Assembly (NCBI GenBank): GCA_965227455.1
Contig: OZ245752.1
Location: forward strand, 4,960,001-5,024,000
Reading direction: 5' to 3'
Length of the DNA: 64,000 nucleotides
Source of the DNA: JABDIP01 sp965227455
GTDB taxonomy: Bacteria; Pseudomonadota; Alphaproteobacteria; DSM-16000; Inquilinaceae
The notes beneath the pieces are model-generated. The model saw only the letters and a list, made by a program, of their open reading frames with translations, made no database searches and was not told the origin of the DNA. The position numbers and the translations under genes were made by a program. How positions within the stretch are numbered: the stretch's first letter is position 1; the number at the start of each line of letters is the position of its first letter. Of this stretch, positions 34,352-42,843 are shown piece after piece.

Positions 34352-34621
34352 TCAGCCCCCTGACAAGGCCTGGAAGACATGGACTTCGCCATCGGCGGCG
34401 ACCGGATCGCTCAGCCGGATGCGGTCGACAACCGGCCGGTCGGCGACATACACGTTCACATGCCGGCGCAGGCGGTCCTGGTCGTCCAGGATATAGGAGC
34501 GCCGCCGCGGATTGCCGGCGAACACGGCGTCCAGCACCTCGGCCACCGTCGCGCCTTCGGCCTCGACGGTAGGGCAGTCCAGATGGCGTTGCAGGTTCGC
34601 CGTGAAGCTGACGCGCGGCAT
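34352..34621 (-). CDS. MoaD/ThiS-like beta-grasp protein with C-terminal GG
   Basis: The 89-residue ubiquitin-fold protein starts MPRVSFTANLQRHLDCPTVE and ends HVFQALSGG, with the di-glycine tail needed for adenylation and thiocarboxylation or conjugation. VAEVLDAVFAGNPRRRSYILDDQDRLRRHVNVYV (in parts) is typical of MoaD-like proteins. It is not the molybdopterin subunit, which lies at 13662-13913. It is coupled to a BNR-repeat gene with a 1-nt gap, so it may be a sulfur carrier or modifier for that protein or its pathway. Confidence 0.85.
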   Translation of the reverse strand: MPRVSFTANLQRHLDCPTVEAEGATVAEVLDAVFAGNPRRRSYILDDQDRLRRHVNVYVADRPVVDRIRLSDPVAADGEVHVFQALSGG

Positions 34622-34695
34622 GGCCCCTCTCCGAGCCGGAAGCGTGACTCCGATCCCGGCAGGGCGCAACCATGGGATGATGACGGGTCGGCGCT

Positions 34696-35319
34696 CTAGG
34701 ACCCCGAGTGGGTTCCGGAATCGGCCGTCTCGACGCCGGGCTCCGGCTCTTCCGCCACCGCGTGGACCAGGAAGCGCAGCGGGCCGCCGGGGGTTATCGC
34801 GTCGAACGGGTAGCAGGTCGCCAGCGTGACGGTGGAGGCGAACGGGCTTGCCGGGATCGCGGCGTTGCGGTGGTCGACGATCTCGGTGCCGGCAACCCGA
34901 TAGGCGTGCACCGATCCATCGGCGGTGTGCAGCCGCAGCCGGTCGCCCTGGCCCACATGGCGCAGGAACTCGAAATGCGTGTCGCGATGGGCGCTGATCA
35001 GCGCCGGCCCGGGATCGCCGATGGCGGAGAAGCCATGCAGCTGGCCGGGACCGAAGGCGAGCGTGCGGCCGCTGGCGCCGTCCAGCACGATCAGGTCGGC
35101 CCCATGGTCCGGCGCCTCCAGCCTGGCCACCGGCCAGGTATCGGCCCAGGGCCATGGGCGCACCTGTTCCTGGCCGGCCAGCGTGCGCTCCCAGGCACGC
35201 TGCAGCAGCGCCTGCGCCAGCAGCGCCTTGGCATGGATATAGAGGCCGGAGCCGGCCTGCCACAGCCCGAGGGCTGCCAGCAGGCCGGCCATTGCCAGGA
35301 TCGTGGGGCGTCGGCTCAT
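34696..35319 (-). CDS. Class-D-like 'marine proteobacterial' sortase
   Basis: The 207-residue transpeptidase has an N-terminal membrane anchor at about residues 6-26. The sortase core shows H111 (ALISAHRDTHFEFL), C169 (TVTLATCYPFDA) and R182 (GGPLRFLVHA), the His-Cys-Arg triad, with the TLxTC motif in TLATC form. It matches the Gram-negative sortase group that serves one dedicated substrate. Its start overlaps the stop of the VIT/VWA target by 4 bp. An acidic C-terminal tail is present. Confidence 0.93.
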   Translation of the reverse strand: MSRRPTILAMAGLLAALGLWQAGSGLYIHAKALLAQALLQRAWERTLAGQEQVRPWPWADTWPVARLEAPDHGADLIVLDGASGRTLAFGPGQLHGFSAIGDPGPALISAHRDTHFEFLRHVGQGDRLRLHTADGSVHAYRVAGTEIVDHRNAAIPASPFASTVTLATCYPFDAITPGGPLRFLVHAVAEEPEPGVETADSGTHSGS

Positions 35320-37553
35320 GCGACCAGGCGCCGCTGGCCGGCGACCCAGAGCAGCAGGGCCGCCGCCAGCAGCAGGATGGCGCCGAACGCGATATTGGCC
35401 GCAGCCGAGGTCGCGGTGCCGGGAAGCTGCGCCACGTGGATCGGCGACCCGGTTTCGGCCATGGAGCGGATCGCGGCGACCGAGTCGGGATGCGGACCGG
35501 ACAGCGATGCGTCCTGCAGCGGCGCTGGGTCCGATTGCTGCGGCCGGGGGCCGGCCATCTGCATGTCGACGCCGTGCGGCATGTTGGTCGCCACCGCCTC
35601 GGTGGTGAGGTCTTCCTCCGGCGGCCGCACCACCTCCTCGTCGACCGCGACCAGGCTGGTGTACTGGCTGACCAGCTGGTGCGCCAGGGCGACCTCCAGG
35701 ATTTGGTCGCGGGTGGCCCCGGGATCGGCGCCGCGATAGCGGTCGCGCTCCAGCTCCGCGATCTTGCCCCGCGCCCAGAGCGCCGCCACGCCCGGCGCGT
35801 CGCGGCCGGTCTCCAGGGTCGCCAGGCGCTGCCACGGCGCCCCGGCGGCGCTGCCGGTGACCGCCACATCGCCTTCGGTGTCCAGGGGCAGGCGGACGCT
35901 CACCAGCACCGGCTCGCCGACATAGAGGTCGGGCACGGTCGCCGGATAGGCCTCGGGTGTGTCGCCGCTTGGCCAAGTGACGGCGATGCCGGTCAGCGCC
36001 GGCCGGTCGAGCTTGTCGAACAGGGCCGCCATGGTCTCGCCGACCTCCCGGGTCGCGCCGATATAGGTGAAGGTGCCGCGGCCGATCTCCGCCGCCTCGC
36101 GCATGAAATGGCTGTTCGGCGCGCTGCCGATGCCGACCGTGAACAGCCGGGTCGAGCCGAGCAGGCGGTGGATCACGGTGAACAGCTCGGCCTCGTTGCC
36201 GACGCTGCCATCGGTGATGAAGACGACCTGGCGGATGGTGCCCTCCTCGGCTGTGCCGTCCAGCGCCATCTCCAATGCCTGGCGCATCTCGGTGCCGCCA
36301 TCGGCGACCAGGCCGCCAACAAAATTGCGTGCCCGGCGCAGGGTGCCCTCGACCGCCGGCTTGGCGCTGGAGAACAGGGCGTTGGGCTGGTTGTTGAATT
36401 CGATGATGTTGAAGCGGTCGCTGGGGCCCAGCCGGGCCAGGCCGTCCAGCAGCGCCTGGCGCGCCTGGAGGATCGAGTCGCCGGCCATCGAGCCGGAGGT
36501 GTCGATCACGAAGACGATCTCACGCGGCCGGTCCTCCGCCGCGATGGCGGCATCCTCGGCGATCGGCGGCATGACCAGCAGCAGGTAGTACTCCGCATCC
36601 GCGACCGTCTCGCGGAAGACGCCCAGGGTCGGCGCGGCGGTCGCCACCGGCCGCCAAGTCAGCTCGAAATCCCGGTCGGCCCAGACCGCGCCCTCGGCCA
36701 GGGTGATGGTGAACCGCCCATCGTCGTGATCTTCGACGGCGATGCCGTGATAGGGGCTCTCGATGGCCTCCACCGGGAAACCGGGATCCAGCCTTACGGT
36801 CAGCGTCACCGGGTTGACCGGGCCGGTGCCGGGGGCGGCGACCGGCGGCGTGATGCGGCTGGCGTCCGGGACACGGTCGGTGTCGACCGCCCAGCCGGTG
36901 CCTTCCAGATCCGCCTCCGTGGCGGCGATCGGCGTGCCGGGGATGTAGCGCGGCAGCACCACCATCGGGAAGCGCATGGAGAACAGCCCTGCGGCGGCGT
37001 CATAGGCCAGCGATTGCTGATACTCGATGGTGACGACGAGGGAGTCGTTCGGCGCGATGTTGGCGACGGCGGTGGTGAAGATGTTCGGCCGCTCCTGGCT
37101 GACCAGGCTGGCGCGCTGGCCGGCCGCGGCGGCCTGCCGGTAGATGCGCTGGGCCGCTTCCTTCTCCTGGATCTCGCCCTGGACGATCCGGTCGCCGATG
37201 CGCATCTCCAGCCGGTCGACGGCGGCGTTCTCCGGCAGCGGGAAGACGTAGACCCCCTCGACCCAATGGGCGGTCGGGTTCTCGAAGGACTGGGTGATGC
37301 GCGCCCGGGCGACCAGGCCGCTGATCTCGATCGCGACGTCGGAATCGACGCCGGTCGCCGGGATCACGTAACCCGGGCGCTCCGAGGGAAGGAACAGCCC
37401 GCCCTGGGTCAGCATGGTCTCCGCCGGCACCGGCTCCGGCGAACCGGTGGCCGCGGCATCGCGGACCATGGCGGCGACGGTCAGAAGGGCGGCAAAGAGA
37501 ATGAGGCAATAGGTGAACAGGCGCCCGCGCGCCAAGGCTTCGGCCCGGATCAT
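35316..37553 (-). CDS. Sortase target protein with VIT and VWA domains
   Basis: This 745-residue envelope protein has a signal anchor (about residues 12-30) and a VIT (inter-alpha-trypsin) domain at about 60-190 (VARARITQSFENPTAHWVEG, VYVFPLPENAAVDRL). A VWA domain starts near 345 with the complete MIDAS DTSGSM at 351-356. The C-terminus is a sorting signal: LPGTA at 710-714, then a hydrophobic helix (GAILLLAAALLLWVAG) and the basic tail QRRLVA. It matches the 'marine proteobacterial sortase target' family and overlaps its sortase gene by 4 bp. Its role is probably adhesion or surface display. Confidence 0.94.
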   Translation of the reverse strand: MIRAEALARGRLFTYCLILFAALLTVAAMVRDAAATGSPEPVPAETMLTQGGLFLPSERPGYVIPATGVDSDVAIEISGLVARARITQSFENPTAHWVEGVYVFPLPENAAVDRLEMRIGDRIVQGEIQEKEAAQRIYRQAAAAGQRASLVSQERPNIFTTAVANIAPNDSLVVTIEYQQSLAYDAAAGLFSMRFPMVVLPRYIPGTPIAATEADLEGTGWAVDTDRVPDASRITPPVAAPGTGPVNPVTLTVRLDPGFPVEAIESPYHGIAVEDHDDGRFTITLAEGAVWADRDFELTWRPVATAAPTLGVFRETVADAEYYLLLVMPPIAEDAAIAAEDRPREIVFVIDTSGSMAGDSILQARQALLDGLARLGPSDRFNIIEFNNQPNALFSSAKPAVEGTLRRARNFVGGLVADGGTEMRQALEMALDGTAEEGTIRQVVFITDGSVGNEAELFTVIHRLLGSTRLFTVGIGSAPNSHFMREAAEIGRGTFTYIGATREVGETMAALFDKLDRPALTGIAVTWPSGDTPEAYPATVPDLYVGEPVLVSVRLPLDTEGDVAVTGSAAGAPWQRLATLETGRDAPGVAALWARGKIAELERDRYRGADPGATRDQILEVALAHQLVSQYTSLVAVDEEVVRPPEEDLTTEAVATNMPHGVDMQMAGPRPQQSDPAPLQDASLSGPHPDSVAAIRSMAETGSPIHVAQLPGTATSAAANIAFGAILLLAAALLLWVAGQRRLVA

Positions 37554-37745
37554 GTCGATGTCCCCATGGATGGTGCTTTGTTATTGCACCCAGGGTTGCG
37601 GCCCGGCGCGGCGTCAGGACGGGCGAAAAGCGGTCTTTCGGTGATCAATGATGGCGACGTATGGGCGGCATCGACGGCCGGACTCGACTCGCTGAACCGA
37701 ACTGCAGACACTCGCCGCCAGAGAGGCGATTGCGGGGGCTCGGCT

Positions 37746-38114
37746 GTGATTGCGGACTTCATCCTGATCGGTGACGCCCTGCTGAAGCTTGCGGTGGGCG
37801 TCGTGCTGCTGCTGTCGGCCGGCCGAATAATGAAGACGCTGGGCCTGCCATCCGGCGAGCAGCGCTTCTACTCGAGGCTATTGGGCAGCCTGCTGATCGG
37901 TGTCGGATTGGCACTGATGATCGAGGCGCTGCCCACCGGATGGCGCGGCTTGGGGGCCGGCGGCGCGGTCGCGGTGAACTTCGTCGCGGCCGCCGTGCTG
38001 GCCCTGTTGATCATTGGACGCCCCAGCGGCACCAACGCCATGGGCCGCCGACTGCTCTGGATCATGACCGCATCCACGCTGGCCTTCGGCGCGCTGGAGT
38101 CCTTCATCGCATAG
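37746..38114 (+). CDS. Small four-helix membrane protein (DUF4345-like)
   Basis: The 122-residue hydrophobic protein starts at GTG 37746 (preceded by GCGGGGG) and has four hydrophobic segments at about residues 5-25, 42-60, 70-92 and 103-119. LLSAGRIMKTLGLPSGEQRFYSRLLGSLLIGVGLALMIEA (in parts) resembles small DUF4345-type proteins. The assignment is by general pattern only. It is divergent from the sortase target and convergent with the beta-helix gene. Antisense open frames cover the region but look like shadows. Confidence 0.65.
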   Translation: MIADFILIGDALLKLAVGVVLLLSAGRIMKTLGLPSGEQRFYSRLLGSLLIGVGLALMIEALPTGWRGLGAGGAVAVNFVAAAVLALLIIGRPSGTNAMGRRLLWIMTASTLAFGALESFIA

Positions 38115-38178
38115 GGTGGAGTCCGGCCGTTGCGAAATGGCTGACCCCGATCGATTCCGACTTGCGGCGAGCCCGCCG

Positions 38179-39669
38179 TCAGAACCCGGTGCAGGCGGGA
38201 TCGATCCCGCCGACGCCACTGGTATCTCCCTCGACACTCGATTCAATGTCAGCGCATTCGAGGTCGAAGAACGGATGGCCGGCGACGATGGCCGGCGCGT
38301 CGGTGAACCGCACCCCGGAATCACGTTCGATCAGAATGCCGGATGCGGCGTTGTTCTGGACGGTCGAATTTCGGATGACCAGATACGATTGTCCGACAAC
38401 CTGGATTCCATCGCCGTCATTGCCCTCGATCCTGCCATCATCCATGAGCAGCGACGAGTGACGCTGGCCTCTGATCCCGAATCTCGAGTTCATCTCGATA
38501 ACGTCCTCAGGAGGCCCACCGCCTATCGTCAATAGGCCTTGGCTAACAAAGATCCCGCCCCCGTTATTTTCGCTGATCACATTGCTGCCGCTGAGCTGGA
38601 CGGTGCCAGCGAACACTCGAATGCCACCTACGGAGCCGTCGCCCGAGCTGTTATTGGACGAAATGATGTTGCCCTCCAGATCTGCGGCGGATGTGCCGAA
38701 GATGCCGATCCCGGCCCGGCGATTGCCCGTGATTTCGTTTCCTTCAACAGACCCAAAACTGCCACCGGCAAGTTGGATGCCGCGGCCTGCATTGTCTTCA
38801 ACGATGTTGTCAGTGACGGTGGCTGATGAGCCGCCAAATGCATCGATCCCATCTCCTCCGTTCGAGACGACCCTGTTGTTCACGATACTGACAGACGATC
38901 CGCGGAAGACAGCTATTCCGTTGTTCCGGTTCGACCGGATTGTGTTCGAGGCAATTCTCGCTTCACTGTTGCCGCCGAGCTGAATGCCATTGATTCCATT
39001 GGACTCGATGATATTGGGGCCCGGCGGACCATTATTCGGAGAGAAGCCGATCGCGGCGCTGGCACTGCTCAGCAGGAGGATGCCGCTCTCCACATTGTCG
39101 CGGATTTCGCTATCCCATACGCGCACGAATCCGCCACCGAACGCGACAATGCCATGCTCGCCATTGCCTCTTACGATCGAGTCCACGACCCTTCCGTGGG
39201 CACCTTGGCCTGCCAGGATTCCAAACCTCTGATTGTCTTCGACCACGCAATCGCGGACGGTGAAGAAGCCCGTGGTGCCGCCGATGCCGGCGACGTTTTG
39301 TCCGCCCGTCACCGTCAGTCTTTCGACGATGGTTCTTTCCGCGCCGAGAATGGAGATCGGGTTCTCATCGAGTCCGGGATCGGCCGCACCGATGATCCTG
39401 CTCATGCTCGGGTCGATGCCTCGCAACGTGACATCGTCCCGCGTAATGGAGACGTTCTCCACGCAAGTCCCGCGGATCGTAATGGTGAGCGGGCTGTCGG
39501 GGTCACCTGCCGCGAGAGCTTCGGTTATGGTCTCCCCGCGGTCGCAATCGACGTTGATCTCGGCGGGGCTGCCGGGATTGCCGCCACCGCCGTCATCATC
39601 ATCGTCATCCGCCGTCGCGGTAGTGCCTGCAAAAATGAGTATGGCTGCTGAAATCGCAATTCTGTTCAT
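38179..39669 (-). CDS. Secreted right-handed parallel beta-helix protein
   Basis: The 496-residue exported protein has a Sec signal peptide (MNRIAISAAILIFAGTTATA) followed by a DDDDDDGGGG linker. Repeated short coils of the NosD/pectate-lyase-like type fill residues about 60-480, with many copies of patterns such as N-x-I-x-x-N-x-x-x-G-I-x-L (SNGINGIQLGGN, SNRNNGIAVFRG, NAGRGIQLAGG). No lyase catalytic residues are recognisable. Base composition is clearly less GC-rich than neighbouring genes. GGGGAGG precedes the ATG. It may bind or process polysaccharide, or be structural. Confidence 0.85.
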   Translation of the reverse strand: MNRIAISAAILIFAGTTATADDDDDDGGGGNPGSPAEINVDCDRGETITEALAAGDPDSPLTITIRGTCVENVSITRDDVTLRGIDPSMSRIIGAADPGLDENPISILGAERTIVERLTVTGGQNVAGIGGTTGFFTVRDCVVEDNQRFGILAGQGAHGRVVDSIVRGNGEHGIVAFGGGFVRVWDSEIRDNVESGILLLSSASAAIGFSPNNGPPGPNIIESNGINGIQLGGNSEARIASNTIRSNRNNGIAVFRGSSVSIVNNRVVSNGGDGIDAFGGSSATVTDNIVEDNAGRGIQLAGGSFGSVEGNEITGNRRAGIGIFGTSAADLEGNIISSNNSSGDGSVGGIRVFAGTVQLSGSNVISENNGGGIFVSQGLLTIGGGPPEDVIEMNSRFGIRGQRHSSLLMDDGRIEGNDGDGIQVVGQSYLVIRNSTVQNNAASGILIERDSGVRFTDAPAIVAGHPFFDLECADIESSVEGDTSGVGGIDPACTGF

Positions 39670-39985
39670 GACTACCTCCCCACCAGTCACGGCACAGGCC
39701 AGCCGGTCTTGCCGGGGCTGGAGTTCGAAATAGCGGCAAATTCGAAAAAGCCATAATTGGCACAACCATTAGTACTGCAATTATAGGAATATTGCGAGCG
39801 GATTCCTGCAATTTCTGGTCATCAAGAGCGTGATTATCGCAGTTAAGTTTCGCATCGCCGCTGCTCGGCCGGCGCGAGAGATCTGCCGGGCGCGGATGCC
39901 CTCTCGCCTTGCGCGGCGCCGGCGCCGGGCCTAGTGTTCGGGACCGCCGGATTACCCGTCTTGTTGTCACTTTTGGGGGCCCGTC
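39670..39985. other. 316-bp divergent promoter region, no gene
   Basis: This lies between the beta-helix gene and the aspartate aminotransferase gene. The part at about 39730-39850 is markedly AT-richer than the surroundings and probably holds both promoters. No repeat, hairpin or ORF stands out. Confidence 0.5.
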
Positions 39986-41188
39986 ATGCCGTTCCTCTCG
40001 CAATCGCTCGGCCGCATCAAGCCGTCGCCGACCATCGCCGTGTCGACCAAGGCGCGGGAGCTCAAGGCGGCCGGCCGCGACGTCATCGGGCTTGGCGCCG
40101 GCGAGCCGGATTTCGACACGCCGGACAACATCAAGGAGGCGGCGATCCTGGCGATCCGGGAGGGCCAGACCAAGTACACCGCGGTCGACGGCACGCCGGC
40201 GCTGAAGCAGGCCGTGGTGGCCAAGTTCAAGCGCGAGAACGGTCTCGACTACACGACCGACCAGGTGACGGTGGGGGCCGGCGGCAAGCAGGTCATCTTC
40301 AATTCCATGGTCGCCACCATCGATCCCGGCGACGAGGTGATTATCCCGGCGCCCTACTGGGTGTCCTATCCGGACATCGTGCTGCTGTGCGGCGGCACGC
40401 CGGTGGTGGTCGACTGCCCGTCCCAGACCGGCTTCAAGCTGCAGCCGGCCGACCTCGAGGCGGCGATCACGCCGAAGACCAAGTGGATCATCCTCAACTC
40501 GCCCAACAACCCGACCGGGGCGGCCTACAGCCGCGACGAGATGAAGGCGCTGACCGATGTGCTGATGCGCCACCCCCATGTGCATGTCATGACCGACGAC
40601 ATGTACGAGCACTTGGTCTATGACGATTTCGAATTCGTCACCCCGGCCCAGGTGGAGCCGGGCCTCTACGACCGCACCCTGACCATGAACGGCGTGTCGA
40701 AGGCGTATGCCATGACCGGCTGGCGCATCGGCTATGCGGCGGGGCCGAAGGATCTCATCAAGGCGATCGCCAAGGTGCAGAGCCAGAGCACCACCAACCC
40801 CTCCTCGATCAGCCAGGCGGCGGCGGTGGAGGCGCTGAACGGCACCCAGGACTTCATCCCGGTTCGCGCCGAGGCATTCAAGGCCCGCCGCGACATGGTG
40901 GTCGACATGCTGAACGCCGCCGAAGGCATCTCCTGCCACAAGCCGGAAGGGGCGTTCTACGTCTACCCCTCCTGCGCCGGCTGCATGGGCAAGTCCACGC
41001 CGGAGGGCAAGCGGCTGGACACGGATGAGGATTTTGCGGGCTACCTGCTGGAATCGGTCGGCGTCGCGGTGGTGCACGGCGCCGCCTTCGGCTTCTCGCC
41101 GTTCTTCCGGGTCTCCTACGCCACCTCGATGGAGGCGCTGACGGAAGCCTGCACCCGCATCCAGAAGGCCTGCGCGGCGCTTACTTAG
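39986..41188 (+). CDS. aatA: Pyridoxal-phosphate-dependent aspartate aminotransferase
   Basis: The 400-residue class I aminotransferase shows IKPSPTIAVSTKARELKAAGRDVIGLGAGEPDFDTP (in parts), LNSPNNPTGAAYSRDEM, and the PLP lysine region TMNGVSKAYAMTGWRIGYAAGP. These are the hallmarks of alphaproteobacterial aspartate or aspartate/prephenate aminotransferases. It links glutamate to aspartate metabolism in the cytoplasm. It starts ATG at 39986, with GGGGGC 7 nt upstream. Confidence 0.95.
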   Translation: MPFLSQSLGRIKPSPTIAVSTKARELKAAGRDVIGLGAGEPDFDTPDNIKEAAILAIREGQTKYTAVDGTPALKQAVVAKFKRENGLDYTTDQVTVGAGGKQVIFNSMVATIDPGDEVIIPAPYWVSYPDIVLLCGGTPVVVDCPSQTGFKLQPADLEAAITPKTKWIILNSPNNPTGAAYSRDEMKALTDVLMRHPHVHVMTDDMYEHLVYDDFEFVTPAQVEPGLYDRTLTMNGVSKAYAMTGWRIGYAAGPKDLIKAIAKVQSQSTTNPSSISQAAAVEALNGTQDFIPVRAEAFKARRDMVVDMLNAAEGISCHKPEGAFYVYPSCAGCMGKSTPEGKRLDTDEDFAGYLLESVGVAVVHGAAFGFSPFFRVSYATSMEALTEACTRIQKACAALT

Positions 41189-41216
41189 ACTACGGCTGGT
41201 GCGCGGGAGGTCAGCG

Positions 41217-41888
41217 TCAGAAGGTGGCCAGCAGGGTACTCAAGAAGAACACCAGCATGCCTATCCCCAGGCCGATCAGACCAACAATCTTGTTTCGCGT
41301 CGGGATCGGCTTCTTTGCCCGTTCGGCGGAGGCCTTGACGACGTCGGCACTGCGCGCGAGCGCCTCGGCCCAGATCTCCGGGGCCCGTCGTCGCACCTTC
41401 GGTCCGACGATCATGTTGATCACCGGAAAGCCGAACGCCATGGCCAATAGGCCCAGCAGCGCGGCGGAGGGGTGAACGCCGGCATTCTTGGCCACGGAAA
41501 CGCACGCCAGACCCGCCAGAAGCACGATTCCGCATCCGACCAAATGCATGGCAGATGATACGATCCGGACTTCGCCATAGTCCGTGACGTCTTCGTCCTT
41601 CGGCTGCATACGCGCGCTGGTCATCACCAATGAACCCCAGAACAGCATTGTCAGTATGCCCGTCACGGGTACGGGGCGGAATTCCGGATCGAGATCCGGG
41701 TTCCAGGCAACCGGCAGCGTTTCGATCATGGTATTGGCGACCCAGATCGAGCCTGCCATGACCGCAACGCCGGCCAGTCCCAAGACGATGTACGCGGCCA
41801 AATAGATCGCATTGACCCTTCGTCGCGTCCACGGCGAGAGGCTGCCGGGTGTGGTTGGCGATTGGTTGAATTGGGCTTCGTCCGTCAC
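41217..41888 (-). CDS. Hypothetical membrane protein with five hydrophobic segments
   Basis: The protein has about 223 residues from a GTG at 41888; the alternative ATG at 41936 adds 16 residues but lacks a ribosome-binding site. Hydrophobic segments lie at about residues 27-48, 78-90, 115-133, 140-160 and 200-220 (IYLAAYIVLGLAGVAVMAG, AMHLVGCGIVLLAGLACV, GLIGLGIGMLVFFLSTLL). A charged loop (VKASAERAKKPIPTRNK) precedes the last helix. I recognise no family. Codon use is less GC-biased than the neighbouring aminotransferase. Confidence 0.65.
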   Translation of the reverse strand: MTDEAQFNQSPTTPGSLSPWTRRRVNAIYLAAYIVLGLAGVAVMAGSIWVANTMIETLPVAWNPDLDPEFRPVPVTGILTMLFWGSLVMTSARMQPKDEDVTDYGEVRIVSSAMHLVGCGIVLLAGLACVSVAKNAGVHPSAALLGLLAMAFGFPVINMIVGPKVRRRAPEIWAEALARSADVVKASAERAKKPIPTRNKIVGLIGLGIGMLVFFLSTLLATF

Positions 41889-42063
41889 GGCAACCTCTAA
41901 TGCATGTATCGGCAGGTCCGCCACGACCGATCGCATCGGTCAATCGCCGCGAACTGCGGGCGCGGAGTCCTCCGGCTGAGTCTAGAGAGAGGCGTTGACG
42001 ATTCATTTACCGCCGGGCCGAGCGTCGATGCTTTATGCGAGTCGCTACCCCTCAGGCGATCGA

Positions 42064-42714
42064 TCACCTCCCGGCGAGAAACCGGTCGATGGCCCGCGTG
42101 GCTTCGACCATGGCCTCTGCCGAGCGAACGGTGTCGCCGGGGCATTCGAGGCCGTGGGTGACGTCCGGCACCGCCAGGACCTGCAGCCCGTGGCGTTCAA
42201 GGTCGGCGAGGGTATCCGCGTCGTAGTACCAATCGGCGGTCCCGATGACGATCAGCCCGCGCTGCGGGCAGCGCTTCATCAGCTCCGGGAATCCCGGCTT
42301 CTTGAGCACCGGGGTGAGCCAGATGGCCTCGGCCGTCCGCAGCCTCTCGTCGTCCGCCAACAGCGGCGCCATCGTGCTTGTGCCGAGGGACTTGCCGACG
42401 ATCGTCACCCGTTCGTAGCGCCGCTGTGCCAACGCCGCATCGATCGCGGCGGCCGCATCGGTCGTCCACCACGCGGCGCGCTCGGCGTCCGGCATTGTCT
42501 TGAGCCCGGGTTCCTCATCGTACCTGTAATTGACCGCCAGCACGTCGGCGCCCAGCGCCTTGAGTTGCAGGGCCGGGTAGTACAAGGCCGGCATGCTGGA
42601 GCGATACCGCAAGCCCGGCAAGATGACGCCGAGATGTCGCGCTTCGCCGTCCTGTCTGACAAAGGCGTTCGGAACGGGCTTGCCGAGATAACCGACGATA
42701 TGCAGTGCAGCCAT
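42064..42714 (-). CDS. Small alpha/beta-hydrolase-like protein
   Basis: The 216-residue protein (ATG 42714; an in-frame GTG at 42729 would add five residues) has an alpha/beta-hydrolase nucleophile elbow GKSLGTS (TIVGKSLGTSTMAPLL), an aspartate in VIGTADWYYDADTL and a histidine in VPDVTHGLECPGDT. The triad is therefore plausible. The N-terminus has LGVILPGLRYRSSMPALYYP. It resembles short dienelactone-hydrolase-like enzymes of unknown substrate. It stands alone, with a 129-bp gap to the LysR gene upstream. Confidence 0.75.
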   Translation of the reverse strand: MAALHIVGYLGKPVPNAFVRQDGEARHLGVILPGLRYRSSMPALYYPALQLKALGADVLAVNYRYDEEPGLKTMPDAERAAWWTTDAAAAIDAALAQRRYERVTIVGKSLGTSTMAPLLADDERLRTAEAIWLTPVLKKPGFPELMKRCPQRGLIVIGTADWYYDADTLADLERHGLQVLAVPDVTHGLECPGDTVRSAEAMVEATRAIDRFLAGR

Positions 42715-42843
42715 GGTCTTGCCAGACACTCAGCGATTGGCCGTGCGCAAGGCTAACAACCATGGATAGCGAAGGATAGGCGATGCAGAACGGGTTCACA
42801 TGGTTGTCGGCGACACGGATATCCGGCAGTCCACAAGTGCGCA

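Noticed and set aside
35154..38114. Very long plus-strand open frame antisense to the sortase substrate
   Set aside because: It is a shadow of the GC-rich minus-strand sortase and VIT/VWA genes, which have clear domains. Only its last 122 codons (37746-38114) look like a real membrane protein.
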